A stretch of 64,000 bases of DNA. It comes from Microvelia longipes. Taxonomy: Eukaryota; Arthropoda; Insecta; Hemiptera; Veliidae. Below are positions 48,108 to 61,000 of this stretch, one piece after another. Every line of letters begins with the position of its first letter. The first letter of the stretch is position 1. The translations under genes were made by a program, and so were the position numbers. The notes under the pieces are model-generated. The model was not told the origin of the DNA. It made no database searches and saw only the letters and a list, made by a program, of their open reading frames with translations. The stretch covers positions 59,149,281 to 59,213,280 of the forward strand of contig JACMZG010000008.1 of assembly GCA_018340805.1 (NCBI GenBank). The letters are read 5' to 3'.

Positions 48108-48917
48108 ATATTAGACCCTTAGAAACGATAAAACCTAGAGACCCAAGAACTCTTATTCTCCGTGATTGCGGAATATTTGAGCCCCAGGAGGGTTTTTACG
48201 AGTTTCGGAGCCCTAATATTGACTTTATATACATAGTTAAGCAATATTAGACCCTTAGACACAATAAAAACCTAGAGACCCAAGAACTCTTATTCTCCGT
48301 GATTGCGGAATATTTGAGCCCCAGGAGGGTTTTTACGAGTTTCGGAGCCCTAATATTGACTTTATATACATAGTTAAGCAATATTAGACCCTTAAACGAT
48401 AAAAACATAGAGACCCAAGAACTCTTATTCTCCGTGATTGTGTAATATTTGAGCCCTAGGAGGGTTTTTACGAGTTTTGGAGCCCTAATATTGACTTTAT
48501 ATACATAGTTAAGCAATATTAGACCCTTAGAAACGATAAAAACCAAGAGACCCAAGAACTCTTATTCTCCGTGATTGCGGAATATTTGAGCCCCAGGAGG
48601 GTTTTTACGAGTTTTGGAGCCCCTAATATTGACTTTATATACATAGTTAAGCAATATTAGACCCTTAGAAACGATAAAAACCAAGAGACCCAAGAACTCT
48701 TATTCTCCGTGATTGCAAATTATTTGTGCCCCAGGAGGGTTTTTACGAGTTTCGGAGCCCTAATATTGACTTTATATACATAGTTAAGCAATATTAGACC
48801 CTTAGAAACGATAAAAACCTAGAGACCCAACAACTCTTATTCTCCGTGATTGCGGAATATTTGAGCCCCAGGAGGGTTTCTACGAGTTTCGGAGCCCTAA
48901 TATTGGCTTTAAATAAC
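48108..48917. repeat. Tandem repeat, six copies of a unit of about 137 bp
   Basis: TATTAGACCCTTAGAAACG recurs at about 48,108, 48,245, 48,382, 48,518, 48,655 and 48,792, each followed by GAACTCTTATTCTCCGTGAT and CCCCAGGAGGGTTTTTACGA. Copies are well over 90 percent alike. The open minus-strand frames (KLVKTLLGLKYSAITENKS) are carried along by the repeat. Confidence 0.93.
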
Positions 48918-49481
48918 CAAGGAAGGATAAAAATGGAGTTGGTTTTTTTCTTTTTGTCTCTTATATTTTGACTTTTTATGGTAGGTAACGATTTTTTAAA
49001 AATATTTTCAACTATGGAAATTCGCTGCAGTTGCAATCATGATATAATAAATTCAAACTGGTGCCTTACTATTCTTAGGTAGACTAATTACACAATACAT
49101 CTGCGTGTTGCGTTTAGTATGTGTTATAGTAGAGTAGTTTGACGACCCAAGAGCCAGATGCTTACCGAAAGTTTTCACAATTTAGTAAAATTGTAATTTC
49201 TTTGCAAAATAATAACGTTACACTAAAAAATAATATTTGAGAAGTTATTTGGTAAAAAACAGAAATATTAAAGTAAAATAATAGTTAGTCAAGAAGGTTA
49301 TACTTTAAAAGTTATGTTTCATTTTGATTTTCTTGGGGCAAGGCTGATAATGGAAAATTAGAATCTAGATAATGCATCAATACAATAGACAGCTGGACTT
49401 CAGCTTTATAGTTGGCAATTCTTTCTAAGAAGAACAAAAAGAAAACGAAGAAACCCAAAGAAGAACGAGAAGAACAGTTGT

Positions 49482-50936
49482 GATAAGAATTCATTTTCTA
49501 AACAAAAGATTTTCCCCATGTATTAGCATAGGACAAATTTTTTAGGAGGTGTTTTTTAATATAATTTATTGTATTTAACTCTTGAAATGTTATGAAATCG
49601 AAAGTTGGACATCTATATTTACGTTAGGAAAGAAACAAGTGTGGTTTGTTCGATTTTTCCGAATAAAATACGGTAGTGAAATGTGACCTTTTTTTGTGCA
49701 TTTTGGACTCTCCGTTTTTTGACTTTTTTTAATATAATTCATATTATTTAACTCTTGGAATGTTCTGAAATCGAAAGTTGGACATCTATATTATCGAAAA
49801 GAAACAAAATGAGTGAGGTTTAGTAGATTTTTCTGAAATAAATACGGTAGTAAAATCTAATGTTTTTGTTTACATTTTGCACTCGTTTGTTTCTGGTGTT
49901 TTTGTACTATTTTTGACTTCTTATTAAGATAATATCGTATATTATTGGTTTCAACGACAAAGGTAATTCGTTTATACTGAAAGAAGTATGTATATCAGCA
50001 TTTGTGGTATGGAATATTAGTAACTTTGTAGATAAGTTGCTCGAGTCACTTCTGTACATTGATGCCGTGCATAATTTAAGTGAAATGTCAACATCTTCTA
50101 TTCATTTGTATAATCTAGAAGACGTGCATGCTAGATTTTTGTTAATTAATAAAGGATGCATGGAGACATTGGCACAAGTTGAATCAACTTCATGCATAAA
50201 TAATTACTGTTGTAAGATGTCAATGTCATTTACTCAATTTATGTTAAAAACCAAATAATCTGTCAATATAATTGTGCAAGAGACACCTAGGAAATATAAC
50301 AAGCAAAATGCAATACTACACCTGGGATTTGTTCCATCATTCGACATTTGTCTTCATTGATGGCTCTACATAACGTCATGCCTCAAATTTCGTCACGTTT
50401 AACTTATCAGGGTGCTGACGGAGCCTGAACTCACTGTAACCTTTGATTAAAATTCCAAAGAATATAATGTGAAGTATTTACTAGAGATGAGCGGTGCTCT
50501 CTTACCACCATCATGCTTGGTAAGCAAAACATGTATCATTTGATACTACCGAGTTTTGAAAAACATGAATACTCCCACAATATAACTGATCGAGAGACAC
50601 CTAGGAAATTTAACTTGCAAAATGCAATGCTACAAATTATCTATGTTCATAAAATGATATTGTAATGTCAAACTTTATGACTCACAACAACTGCGAAGCT
50701 ATGCCCACCTCAAGAAAGTCAAGTTTCATCACGGTGAAGCCTTCACGAGCATCTGTTGCAACCTTCGTGCGACTGTAGTCAAACTATTTTATTCTTAATT
50801 AGGATTTAAACTTGTATTAAACCTTTCTTTCATTGTTAAAATTTTATATTATAATAAAATTTAGTGAAATTGATTCTTTTATTTTATTCTAATTTCTCTA
50901 CCACCTACACCAATTTGGGAGGTTTGTCATATAGGT
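49482..50936. repeat. Left arm of a large inverted repeat (about 1.45 kb)
   Basis: Starts GATAAGAATTCATTTTCTAA and ends near CCAATTTGGGAGGTTTGTCA. The reverse complement is at 52,500-53,939. Inside the arm, a segment of about 180 bp is itself duplicated (TCGAAAGTTGGACATCTATA at about 49,600 and 49,770), and GAGACACCTAGGAAAT occurs at about 50,281 and 50,594. Confidence 0.92.
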
Positions 50937-51254
50937 GCCTGGGCCACCTCTAAATCTATAAGATCTGATATACCTTAGCTTGAGCTTTGTTCAGTCAAAC
51001 ACATACCTTACTGAGTGTTCCATCAGTGTCAAGGCAGACAGCATACAAATTTGTGATAATTATTTGTTGTTAAAAAATAGTTTTCTTGTTTTTTGAATCG
51101 AGAGAGGCATCACATGTGTAGTTCCCAGACTTCTCAGGATATATGAATGAATTTTCTTGTAAACCTCATTACCTCAAATAGCTGATGCAATTTTAAACTT
51201 AACCAGCAAAAAGACTACAGCATTTGAATATTGTGTAAATAGTATAATAGAATA

Positions 51255-51480
51255 CTGCCTCCGTGGCCGAGGTTTGTTAAGGCGATAGTCTTTACACTGA
51301 CCTTTGACACCATCCCAGGTTACGCTCTCAGTTGATAGAAGATTATTGTTTAATATATTATCGCCAATTTTTGAATACAATTTGAGCGTAACGGTTGCTA
51401 CTACCACCCGTAGTGGTTCCCGCAGGGGTTATCACTGATGAGCTACAAGGCTCTAAACGGGCATTTTATTATTATTTTAG
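51255..51480 (+). repeat. tRNA-Ser-derived SINE-like repeat
   Basis: CTCCGTGGCCGAGG followed by TTTGTTAAGGCGATAGTCTT closely matches the 5' half of tRNA-Ser (GTGGCCGAGTGGTTAAGGCG), giving a pol III A box. A weak B-box-like CAGGTTACGCTCTC follows at about 51,317. The tail region has CCCGTAGTGGTTCCCGCAGG and ends in a TTATTATTATTTTA stretch. It cannot fold into a functional tRNA because the T-arm is degenerate. Confidence 0.65.
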
Positions 51481-52043
51481 GGTAATAGAATACCGTGTTT
51501 CTATTTGCGGGTATAGCAAATTTAATGAAACTTGAGATATGACTTCTAATGTAATTCACATTTATAGTTCATGGCACCTTCCTCTTTGCCAGGTTTTATT
51601 TATAAAGACTTCAATTATTGGAAGGTTATAATATCACAAACTACAAAATGACAATTACTGTATCCACACAAGCTATCTGCATTTGATTACAGTAGGTATG
51701 ACTGATCCTTTTTTCAGTCTAAATCTTTTTGTGGCAGAACATTATGAATTCTAGTAGCATCTAAAATTTCAATTTGATAATTTTATATTGTAGAAATGTG
51801 CAATACATAAAAAAAGTCTCAGAGGAAAATTGAGACGATTCCTCCAATTTTATGTATGCATGATAAGCGAAAAATAGGGCAGATATCAATCATGAGTCTG
51901 TTTAAATTGTAGAAAAAAATTGAGTAGTCATGAGTCTGTGTTTTTGAACAATTCCTTTATTTACAAGTATACATACAAAAAGAAAAAGGAATACAAAAAA
52001 GTTAACACAAAAGTATACAAGTAACCCACAAGGCAAAGCCTGA

Positions 52044-52057
52044 GGGGGGGGGGGGGG
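52044..52057 (+). repeat. Run of 14 G
   Basis: Homopolymer GGGGGGGGGGGGGG inside AT-rich DNA. Length is likely unstable in reads. Confidence 0.95.
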
Positions 52058-52499
52058 TAGAAATTGTAGATAAACAGATCTTTTAATGAGAAATACAATA
52101 GTGATGTGCCAAATTGACTTTTAAACCGATTTTATATGAGTCGACTGTCGACTCAACAGATAATCGAGTGGATAGTTGATTCAAATCGCTTGATCTGATT
52201 AAAGTCGATTCGGTTCAATTCAACTTGATTCAACTCAAATAAATAAAAGCTGAAGCAATAAGTAGATTTAATTTACACATTGACATAGGATATTTAAATC
52301 AAAACTAGTCAAATGATTAACTTGGGCCAACTAAAATTATTTATTCAAGTTAACTTAATTAGTCTTGTACCGACAGGAATATACATTCTATAAATGTAAA
52401 AATAAAAACAAAGCATACTTGAGTTTATTTAAATCAGACTTAAGCCCATATGAATCAACTAATGTCTACTTCAATCGAGTCGATAGGGTCACCCTGGCT

Positions 52500-53939
52500 C
52501 CTATATGACAAACCTCCCAAATTGGTGTAGGTGGTAGAGAAATTAGAATAAAATAAAAGAATCAATTTCACTAAATTTTATTATAATATAAAATTTTAAC
52601 AATGAAAGAAAGGTTTAATACAAGTTTAAATCCTAATTAAGATAAAATAGTTTGACTACAGTCGCACGAAGGTTGCAACAGATGCTCGTGAAGGCTTCAC
52701 CGTGATGAAACTTGACTTTCTTGAGGTGGGCATAGCTTCGCAGTTGTTGTGAGTCATAAAGTTTGACATTAAATATCATTTTATGAACATAGATAATTTG
52801 TAGCATTGCATTTTGCAAGTTAAATTCCCTAGGTGTCTCTCGATCAGTTAATTGTTGGAGTATTCATGTTTTTTCAAAACTCATAGTATCAAATGATACA
52901 TGTTTTTTGCTTACCAAGCATGATGGTGGTAAGAGAGCACCGCTCATCTCTAGTAAATACTTACATTATATTCTTTGGGAATTTTAATAAAGTTACAGTG
53001 AGTTCAGGCTCCGTCGGCACCCTGATAAGTTAAACGTGACGAAACTTGAGGCATGACGTTATGTAGAGCCATCAATGAAGCAAAATTCGAATGATGGAAC
53101 AAATCCCAGGTGTAGTATTGCATTTTGCTTGTTATATTTCCTAGTGTCTCTTGCACAGTTATATATTGACAGATTATTTGGTTTTTAACATAAATTGAGT
53201 AAATGACATTGACATCTTACAACAGTAATTATTTATGCATGAAGTTGATTCAACTTGTGCCAATGTCTCCATGCATCCTTTATTAATTAACAAAATCTAG
53301 CATGCACGTCTTCTAGATTATACAATGAATAGAAGATGTTGACATTCACTTAAATTATCACGGCATCCAATGTACAGAAGTGACTCGAGCAAACTTATCT
53401 ACAAAGTTACTAATATTCCATACCACAATGCTGATATACATACTTCTTTCAGTATAAAACGAAATTACCTTTGTCGTTGAAACCAATAATATACGATATT
53501 TCTTAATAAAAAGTCAAAAATAGTACAAAAACACCAGAAACAAACGAGTGCAAATGTAAACAAAACATTAGATTTTACTACCGTATTATTTCAGAAAAAT
53601 CTACTAAACCTCACTCATTTTGTTTCTTTTCGATAATATAGATGTCCAACTTCGATTTCAGAACATTCCAAGAGTTAAATAATATGATTATATTAAAAAA
53701 AGTCAAAAAACGAGAGTCCAAAATGCACAAAAAAAGGTACATTTCACTACCGTATTTTATTCGGAAAAATCGAACAAACCACACTTGTTTTCTTCCTAAC
53801 GTAAATATAGATGTCTAACTTTCGATTTCATAACATTTCAAGAGTTAAATACAATAAATTATATTAAAAAACACTCCTAAAAAATTTGTCCTATGCTAAT
53901 ACATGGGGAAAATCTTTTGTTTAGAAAATGGTTCTTATC
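52500..53939. repeat. Right arm of the large inverted repeat
   Basis: Reverse complement of 49,482-50,936 with scattered substitutions and small indels. The outer end is AGAAAATGGTTCTTATCA and the inner end ATATGACAAACCTCCCAAAT. A 61-residue minus-strand frame at 52,633-52,818 (HLKKVKFHHGEAFTSICC) is also found, broken, in the left arm. Its origin is unknown. Confidence 0.92.
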
Positions 53940-55080
53940 AGTAGGTTACACCAAACCGTACTGTGGTTATCTCTAGGTTACCCTTGTCCAGCTGTGGATT
54001 ACTTTCCCATTACATTTGGTATTCCAGTAATATATTTCATACATCTCTCTCAGTCCCAAAACAAGTAAGTCTACATGGATGGTTGTAGAATTATAGGAAG
54101 TATGGTCTTTTATACAAAGAATAAAGAGATAAATAAGTGATTTTATCTTTATTAAATAAATCAGAGCTAAGAATGAATGTGATATTTTAATAATTAGGAT
54201 ACACGTAATGATTAGACTTTGCAGTACTTAAAATAAACTTACCTCAATCACGTGGACTTCTTATCAACACCATAAAAAACGAAGAATTTACAATTAAATT
54301 ACATTACGATAAACAACAGTTACAATTAATCGAAGGAAAACATGAAGAAAATGTACGAAACAAATACATAGTAATAACAATTAATAATACAACTACTTAA
54401 ATTACTTTTAACAATCACGAAATGTAAAACATGTAAAAAAAGAAACAGAAATAACAAATCCCCTCCTCCTAGTACTAAACAATAGATTATTCCAAAGGTG
54501 CCCGAAAAACGCTAGCTGTAAATCCAATCAAAATTCTCCAATCTAAGTTGGATGGGGCTGCTGTGATCCTTCCGCGATTCAAAGAGATAGTTGTAAAGTT
54601 GGCAATACCAATGGCGGGAAAACAAAAGGGTGATCAAAAAATTTTTTATCATAGTATTAGCATGGGAGCCGATAAAAAGTCTTCTTTTATTTATTTATTG
54701 TTTGTTAATTTGTGATAAATGTGATGAGAATTATTAGAATGACCATCGGTACTAAAAAAATTGCAAATGTTTCGATCACGAGAAGCACAGAAGAAAGTGC
54801 TCCTATTTCTCTATCTCATACAACTTCCATGGGGTCAGAAAAGTTCCTTAATGCGTCATCCCCTTTATTCAAGATCCTTGATCAAGTTTGACGACCTTGA
54901 AATAATTTTGCTTCAATGGACATTTGCAACTACGTATCCCCACGCATTAAAAAAAAGAAAAAGAAGTATAACCCGAAGGAGGTTTCTGTCTTTTCCGAGG
55001 ATTGTCTTGTTTCGTCATGCAGTTGAAATAATTTTTGTTGTTATTTTCATTTATTTAATCAAGTTTTACACAAAATTATT
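53940..55080. other. Upstream region of PMPCA
   Basis: No separate gene supported. About 36 bases at 54,599-54,636 (GGCAATACCAATGGCGGGAA) also occur, reverse-complemented, near 40,268-40,304, so a small shared repeat fragment is present. The open frame 54,761-55,087 overlaps the PMPCA start and is judged a chance frame or 5' UTR. Confidence 0.45.
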
Positions 55081-58000
55081 ATGGTAGGAAACGTAGGTAA
55101 TGTTGCTTGCATAGGAAGACGTCTTCTCCGAGTTCGAAAGTAATTTTATGTATTTCAACTTAGTTTTGTTTTTCTGTACTTGCTTTTGTTTTCAGTTGAA
55201 TTAATTCGGCTTGTTTTGTATTTTCAGATGTAAATCGGGCTGGCAATCATCGTCATTTTCATCTCAAAGCTCTAACCCGCCTCCTTTAACCAATTCTTTT
55301 AAGCAACCATCTCTTGAACAAACATTTCCTGGTTTGGGAAATGTTTCTTATGCAAAGCAAAAAAGTGAAGATCACATAACACAGATTACAACACTGCCTA
55401 ATGGTCTCAGAGTCGCAACAGAAAATAGATTTGGTTCTTTCTGTACAGTAGGAGGTTAGTATAATTATTGGCTATAACTTAGTTGTTATTATATTGTATG
55501 TTGTACGTAAAAATGGAGTGGAATTAAATAACAAGTGATCCCACTCACTTAAACTACTAGTGCCTAAAGTGATGTAACAATTCATACAGTAGGGGAGGGG
55601 GAGGGCGTGGGATACAGCGGTCCAACTCCCCCGGAATAAGCTGTTTTAGATGGGCCTGCTTTAAGTTCACTAGAGGCAGGTCGGTTCGCCTTGTGTGGCA
55701 TATATAAAATAATTAGTTCTTCATTTTTAGGATTTAAATTATTTAAAGGGATCTTTAACAATGTTAAAAAGATAGAGTTCAGGCTCTTGGTCTCATTAAT
55801 AAATCTTATTAATTATTTTAAATGTATAATTTCCAAAAAATGTTATAAAAATATAAACACTAGACCTGATATCATGATAACCGTGACGCGCAGAAATGGA
55901 AATTAATTTGTGTGTTTATTGCTTCTTTATTTGTTCTTTTGATGGAAAAATGCTAAATTTATCTTATTTTCTAAATAAATAATCTTATATACAACTAAAA
56001 GTGTTCAGAAAATTTGTCTTGTTTACATTCTAGTTCATAGACTTCTTGATTTAAAACTGATAACTATATTGATAACAGTCATACAAGGTTAAAACTAGCG
56101 CTCGGTGCAGTAGTTGATGCAACTAGCCCATGTTTTTTAGGACCACCTGAAACCAGGGAGTTGGACCACTGTGTCCCGCGCCCCCACCCCTACTGTATGA
56201 ATTTCTACATCACTTTACTAGTGCCCATTTTCACAAACGATTAATCGAGTTTTACTCGATATTTATAAAAAAAATGGCTGACCGACTGTAAATGCCAGGA
56301 TGTCAAAATATTTTGTAAACAAATGTGAAGTGTAATTTAGTAAATAATCTTACACGCGATAATTAAAAACACAGGTAAACAAGGAATAAAAAACAACATA
56401 ACCTTCTTCATGACAGGCAACAAGACATTTTCATAACCTCACCTGATTACAATAGTCACTCAAGTAGCCCTAGCAGCCAAACTTTTCTTCGTTTGACATT
56501 TTTTGATACATCACAAGCCCGAAACACGCAAATAAGATATCTAGTTATTCTATTCTTTTATAGTTAAAAGTATTTTTTTTTCATTATTTTACTTCCATTA
56601 CACAAAAAATGGGAATTGCTTTCCTCAGAAATTCTAATTTGTCCAAGTTTGGTCAAAGTAACCAGGCAGTACCCATAGGAGGGAAAATGAGGGAATCTCC
56701 TGTCCAGGGGTTTCGGACCTAAATAGAGAGGATGGTCAACACATGAGCCTGATAAAAGTGCTGTCGCCACTCTGGTGGCTAAAAAATGAACTATTTATGT
56801 CAAAACACTTTTTTACTTCACCTCGTTTTTTATTCTTAAGAAAAATAATTTGTTTTAGTTAGTTTTCAGTGTAAAAATTGCTGAGAGTAGGAGTTGTTTT
56901 CCTCCTACTATCCTAATTACTAGTCCTAACTAAAGTTGTTTTATCCCACTAAATTTAATTGAGTTTGTGTGCAGTTAGTAAAAAGGCAGGTTAATGGGTT
57001 GAATTAAACTTGTTAGTTGCTCCTTTGTATGTATTGGCCACTCAGCACTGCATTCGTTTCCCTTGTTGACCAGCTGTTATTGTTAATAACAGTCCTACAA
57101 CTTAACATGAAAAAATAATTGGTTTCATTCATAAAAACCCTCCAATTGAATCACTATATTAACTCGTATCAGTTTGCTTTACAATAATAACTCGAGGTAT
57201 TGAAGTACCTGAAGCACTCGTTTTGACTGCTGGAAATACATAAAAACATTTAAAAAAAAATAATAAAATAAAGTTCGAATTGTAATGGGGAAGATGCATA
57301 AATTTTAACCTATGGTTATTTTTTAGATTAATCGAGATGAGAAAAAAATTATTTTGCTCAAAAGAAATTAGTTTTATATATTTTAATTGGCAATTAAAAA
57401 AAACATAGTATTTAAAAAAATAAAGATTCGCATCACTTGGGCTTTGCATTTGATTGGTTCATTTCTAATCTCAAGCTCAATATCAATCATGCACCATCTT
57501 TTGTAAAAAAATCATGTGGATAATTGCTAGTTTTGAATTATTTTTGTTCAAATTAAGTACGTACATATATCATCTTATAGTTGGGACGTGTGAATCCGAT
57601 TTTGGGCTCTATTGATGCTTTTATTAAAGTCAGTACATATTATTAAAAGAATAACTACTTCCTCAAATTCAATGCAATGATTGCATACATTAAGGTGCAC
57701 AACAAGCACTTAAAAATTGATCACCGATAATTTATTATGTGCAAAAAACATTTTAAAACACAAAAATTACCACTAATATTTTGTTTTAATAATTTAAAAT
57801 AGCATAAATATAATAATAATATTGTTAAAATATTATGATTAAAAAGATAAAATACATCGATTATTGTTATCACATGTGATAAGAGTGATTTCCTGCCAAA
57901 ATTTAAAAAACTGTGAAGCAGTTTGACAACAGAATAAAGCAGCTAGGAGTCTGAACAGTTTAAAAAATTGCAAGTGCTATTATTCATTAAATGTAGTATA

Positions 58001-61000
58001 CTTTTTGAATAAAAATATATTTGGCAACATGCATCTTTCTTATGCATTTATCCATTAATGGCAATATGCATTCATCCATTAACTCTAGTAGCACTGGTTG
58101 AGAGACTAGACTCAAATTTATTAAAAATAGTGTTCAAAAGTCCTGGAACCAGGTTTTATTTTTACTGGTCATTCGGGGGTTCTCTGAGATGACAATGCTT
58201 AGTTTTAGACCTCAGCAAGAAAAAATTCCCCTAGGAATGAAAATAAAAAATTGTCTTAAAAACCCACATAGCTGTCAAATGTCTTATTAAATACAATGGT
58301 TTTCCTTGGAGATTGTAATGTTTTGGACAACTTTTCATTTTAATTCCCGGGTTTTTTTTATCTATTAGTATTAGACGAAAATGAGCAGTTTTTCTTCTTG
58401 CCTTTTGATCCCTTCATTGATTGTCGGGAAAATGACCATTTCAAAGATACAGTTGAAATTCTGTTTTCCTGTCTTAAGAAAAATTTACCGGGCTAGTGCT
58501 TTGCGGCTATAGTTAACTGAAAGTTGTAATTTGGGGTTATAACTTGTTTTGAAATTGACTACATATCCAAAAATCATGACATTTTTCGACTTCATAACAA
58601 CGGCAAATTCAAAGATTTACCGTTGAGTCATGGTAGTGAATACACAACAATTTCACACAAGTACAATAAACAAATAATGATTTTTAGTTTGTTTACGCTT
58701 TAATAAATGAAATTATGGTTCATTTTCAAAATGCTGTATCTCAGGAACAAATGGGTCAAAAATGTTATATGACCAGTGGATTTTATAGGAAATATTATGA
58801 TCTTTAATTTCTTTTCAGAAATATATATCCCATTTGATGCATAGTTCTTGAGTTATGAGCAAAAAACACAAAAATAAAATTGAAAAAATAGTGGTTTCCC
58901 TCTCCCCAAAAAGTTAGCACTGAATGGCCAGTAAAAATTTCACAACCTTCAAAATATTTTCAAGGCAATACAAGCTGGGGCTGAATCTTTTTTGCTAAGG
59001 TAGACATTGTATTAATTATGTTTGTGCACATAAAATAACAAAGAAATCCTGGAGTTTAAAAAAAAGTGAAATTTGAGTTTAGTGGTAGGGGTTAATTTTT
59101 TGTATATCTCAAAGCTGCACTGAAAGTAATGTCATTGCATAGTGATGAACTAAATTGCTAGCATAGCATTCAGTTTTTTTTTATTTTGTACCAAATCTTG
59201 TAGCTCTCTTTTAATTAGCTACAAACTGATTATATAAATTTTAAACCTTGATTAAATTTTACATTTTGTGGAAGTTTTTGTTAAGTTAGAAGCACTTTAG
59301 TGTTATATACAAGCAATTTAGAGTTGCTTTACTTTAGTGCTAAGAATTATCATGAACAGTCATTTATTTATTAAATTGCATATAACTAAATATTTTCATT
59401 TAGTCCTCAAATATTCCAGCAATGTGTTCTTTTGAATTTATGTCTTTTTTTCAGTTGTTGTGGAATGTGGTTCAAGATTTGAAGTTGCCTATCCTAGTGG
59501 TGTCTCTCATTTTCTTGAAAAATTAGCTTTTAATGTAAGATTTCTTTGTATCCTCTCTTTATTTAAAATCACTATAGAAATGAACTTGTTCAATTAGAGT
59601 TCAAAGTAAGTCTAACATTGTTCTGTCATGTAATTGACATGAAGATTGCATCATTTGCTTCTCTTAATTTAATTTTCATTATTTGGTAAAACTTTTTTAT
59701 TTTATTTCTTTTGAAATGACTTGTTTTTTTATCAATGAAAAAATACCTATACGTAATACTAATACTAATACATGTTTATTCCTCAAAACATACTTATTTT
59801 TAATACCAAAAATCAAATATGCGAATCTGATGTGTCATGTATTAATTTTCCTCATGAAAACCCGAAACCAGGATTTCACCTGAATTATCCTATTTAGGTG
59901 TTTTTAAGACCTCCTAAGAAGTTTTCACTAAGTTGTCTGTCTGCATGTGTGTCTATTATCACCGTAGCTCCTAGAATAATTTCTTCTAATTTCTTTAATA
60001 TTTGGGTCTATTTGTGTGCTATCCCCAAAATAACTTGTTTATGAAGTCATTTACCTGGCAGGTAAGTAGTCATTGAAATAAGTAAGTAAGTTGAATAAGT
60101 AAGTTGAGTCATTTTGGCAAAATGTCTCAACAAAAATTTATTAAACGTGTAAAAATTTGTGGATCTGTTTTTGATTTGTTGATATATAAGTGTAACAAAT
60201 GTGCCAAGTTTAATTTCATTATCAGTATTAATACAATTTATATGGAAAGTTTTGTATATGTTTTGTAAAAAATCAACATTTGATTTGAAATTTGGTACAA
60301 GTGTATTTCTTTACATAAAAAATGAGTATACTAAGTTTTGATCCAACATAGAAAGTATATCTATAGTTTTTATTGGAACATAAAAGTTAATCAGCGTCGA
60401 GTGAGGTCAGTGCCTGGTTGGGTGACTGCTGGGAATAAAACTAATTTATTTACTACTTTAAAACAAGTGAAGCGAGTCTCAAGGCTTGTTGCTGTATAAA
60501 TTTGGTGACATGTATATTCTCAGGACTAGTGAAGCGAGTCTCAAGGCTTGTTGCTGTATAAATTTGGTGACATGTATATTCTCAGGACTAGTGAAGCGAG
60601 TCTCAAGGCTTGTTGCTGTATAAATTTGGTGACATGTATATTCTCAGGACTAGTGAAGCGAGTCTCAAGGCTTGTTGCTGTATAAATTTGGTGACATGTA
60701 TATTCTCAGGACAAGTGAAGCGAGTCTCAAGGCTTGTTGCGGTATAAATTTGGTGACATTTATATTTTCAGGACTAGTGAAGCGAGTCCAAAGTAGACTG
60801 AATGAGTGTAGTGAATCAGATGTGGTGAGGGAGAGTTCTGAGGTGCCCCACACCCGATTTTCTCTTAGTTTTATTTTAGCTGTATTTATATTGCTCGTAA
60901 TAAAAAAAAACATGATATTCTTTCTTGTTACAGTCAACATCACTCTTTGAGGATAAAGATAAAATTCTGCATACCCTTGAGAAGAATGGAGGAATTTGTG

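Larger units (their letters stand above)
50937..52499. other. Spacer of the large inverted repeat
   Basis: 1.56 kb of single-copy-looking DNA with the SINE head at 51,255 and a run of 14 G at 52,044-52,057. No gene recognised. The 52,130-52,490 part contains repeated GTCGACT and GATTCAACTCA-type phrases. Confidence 0.5.

Noticed and set aside
54761..55087. 108-residue open frame overlapping the PMPCA start
   Set aside because: It is in another frame from the PMPCA leader and overlaps its ATG. It has no recognisable domain and its Arg/Lys patches come from AAAAAAGAAA-type sequence. More likely 5' UTR or promoter DNA.
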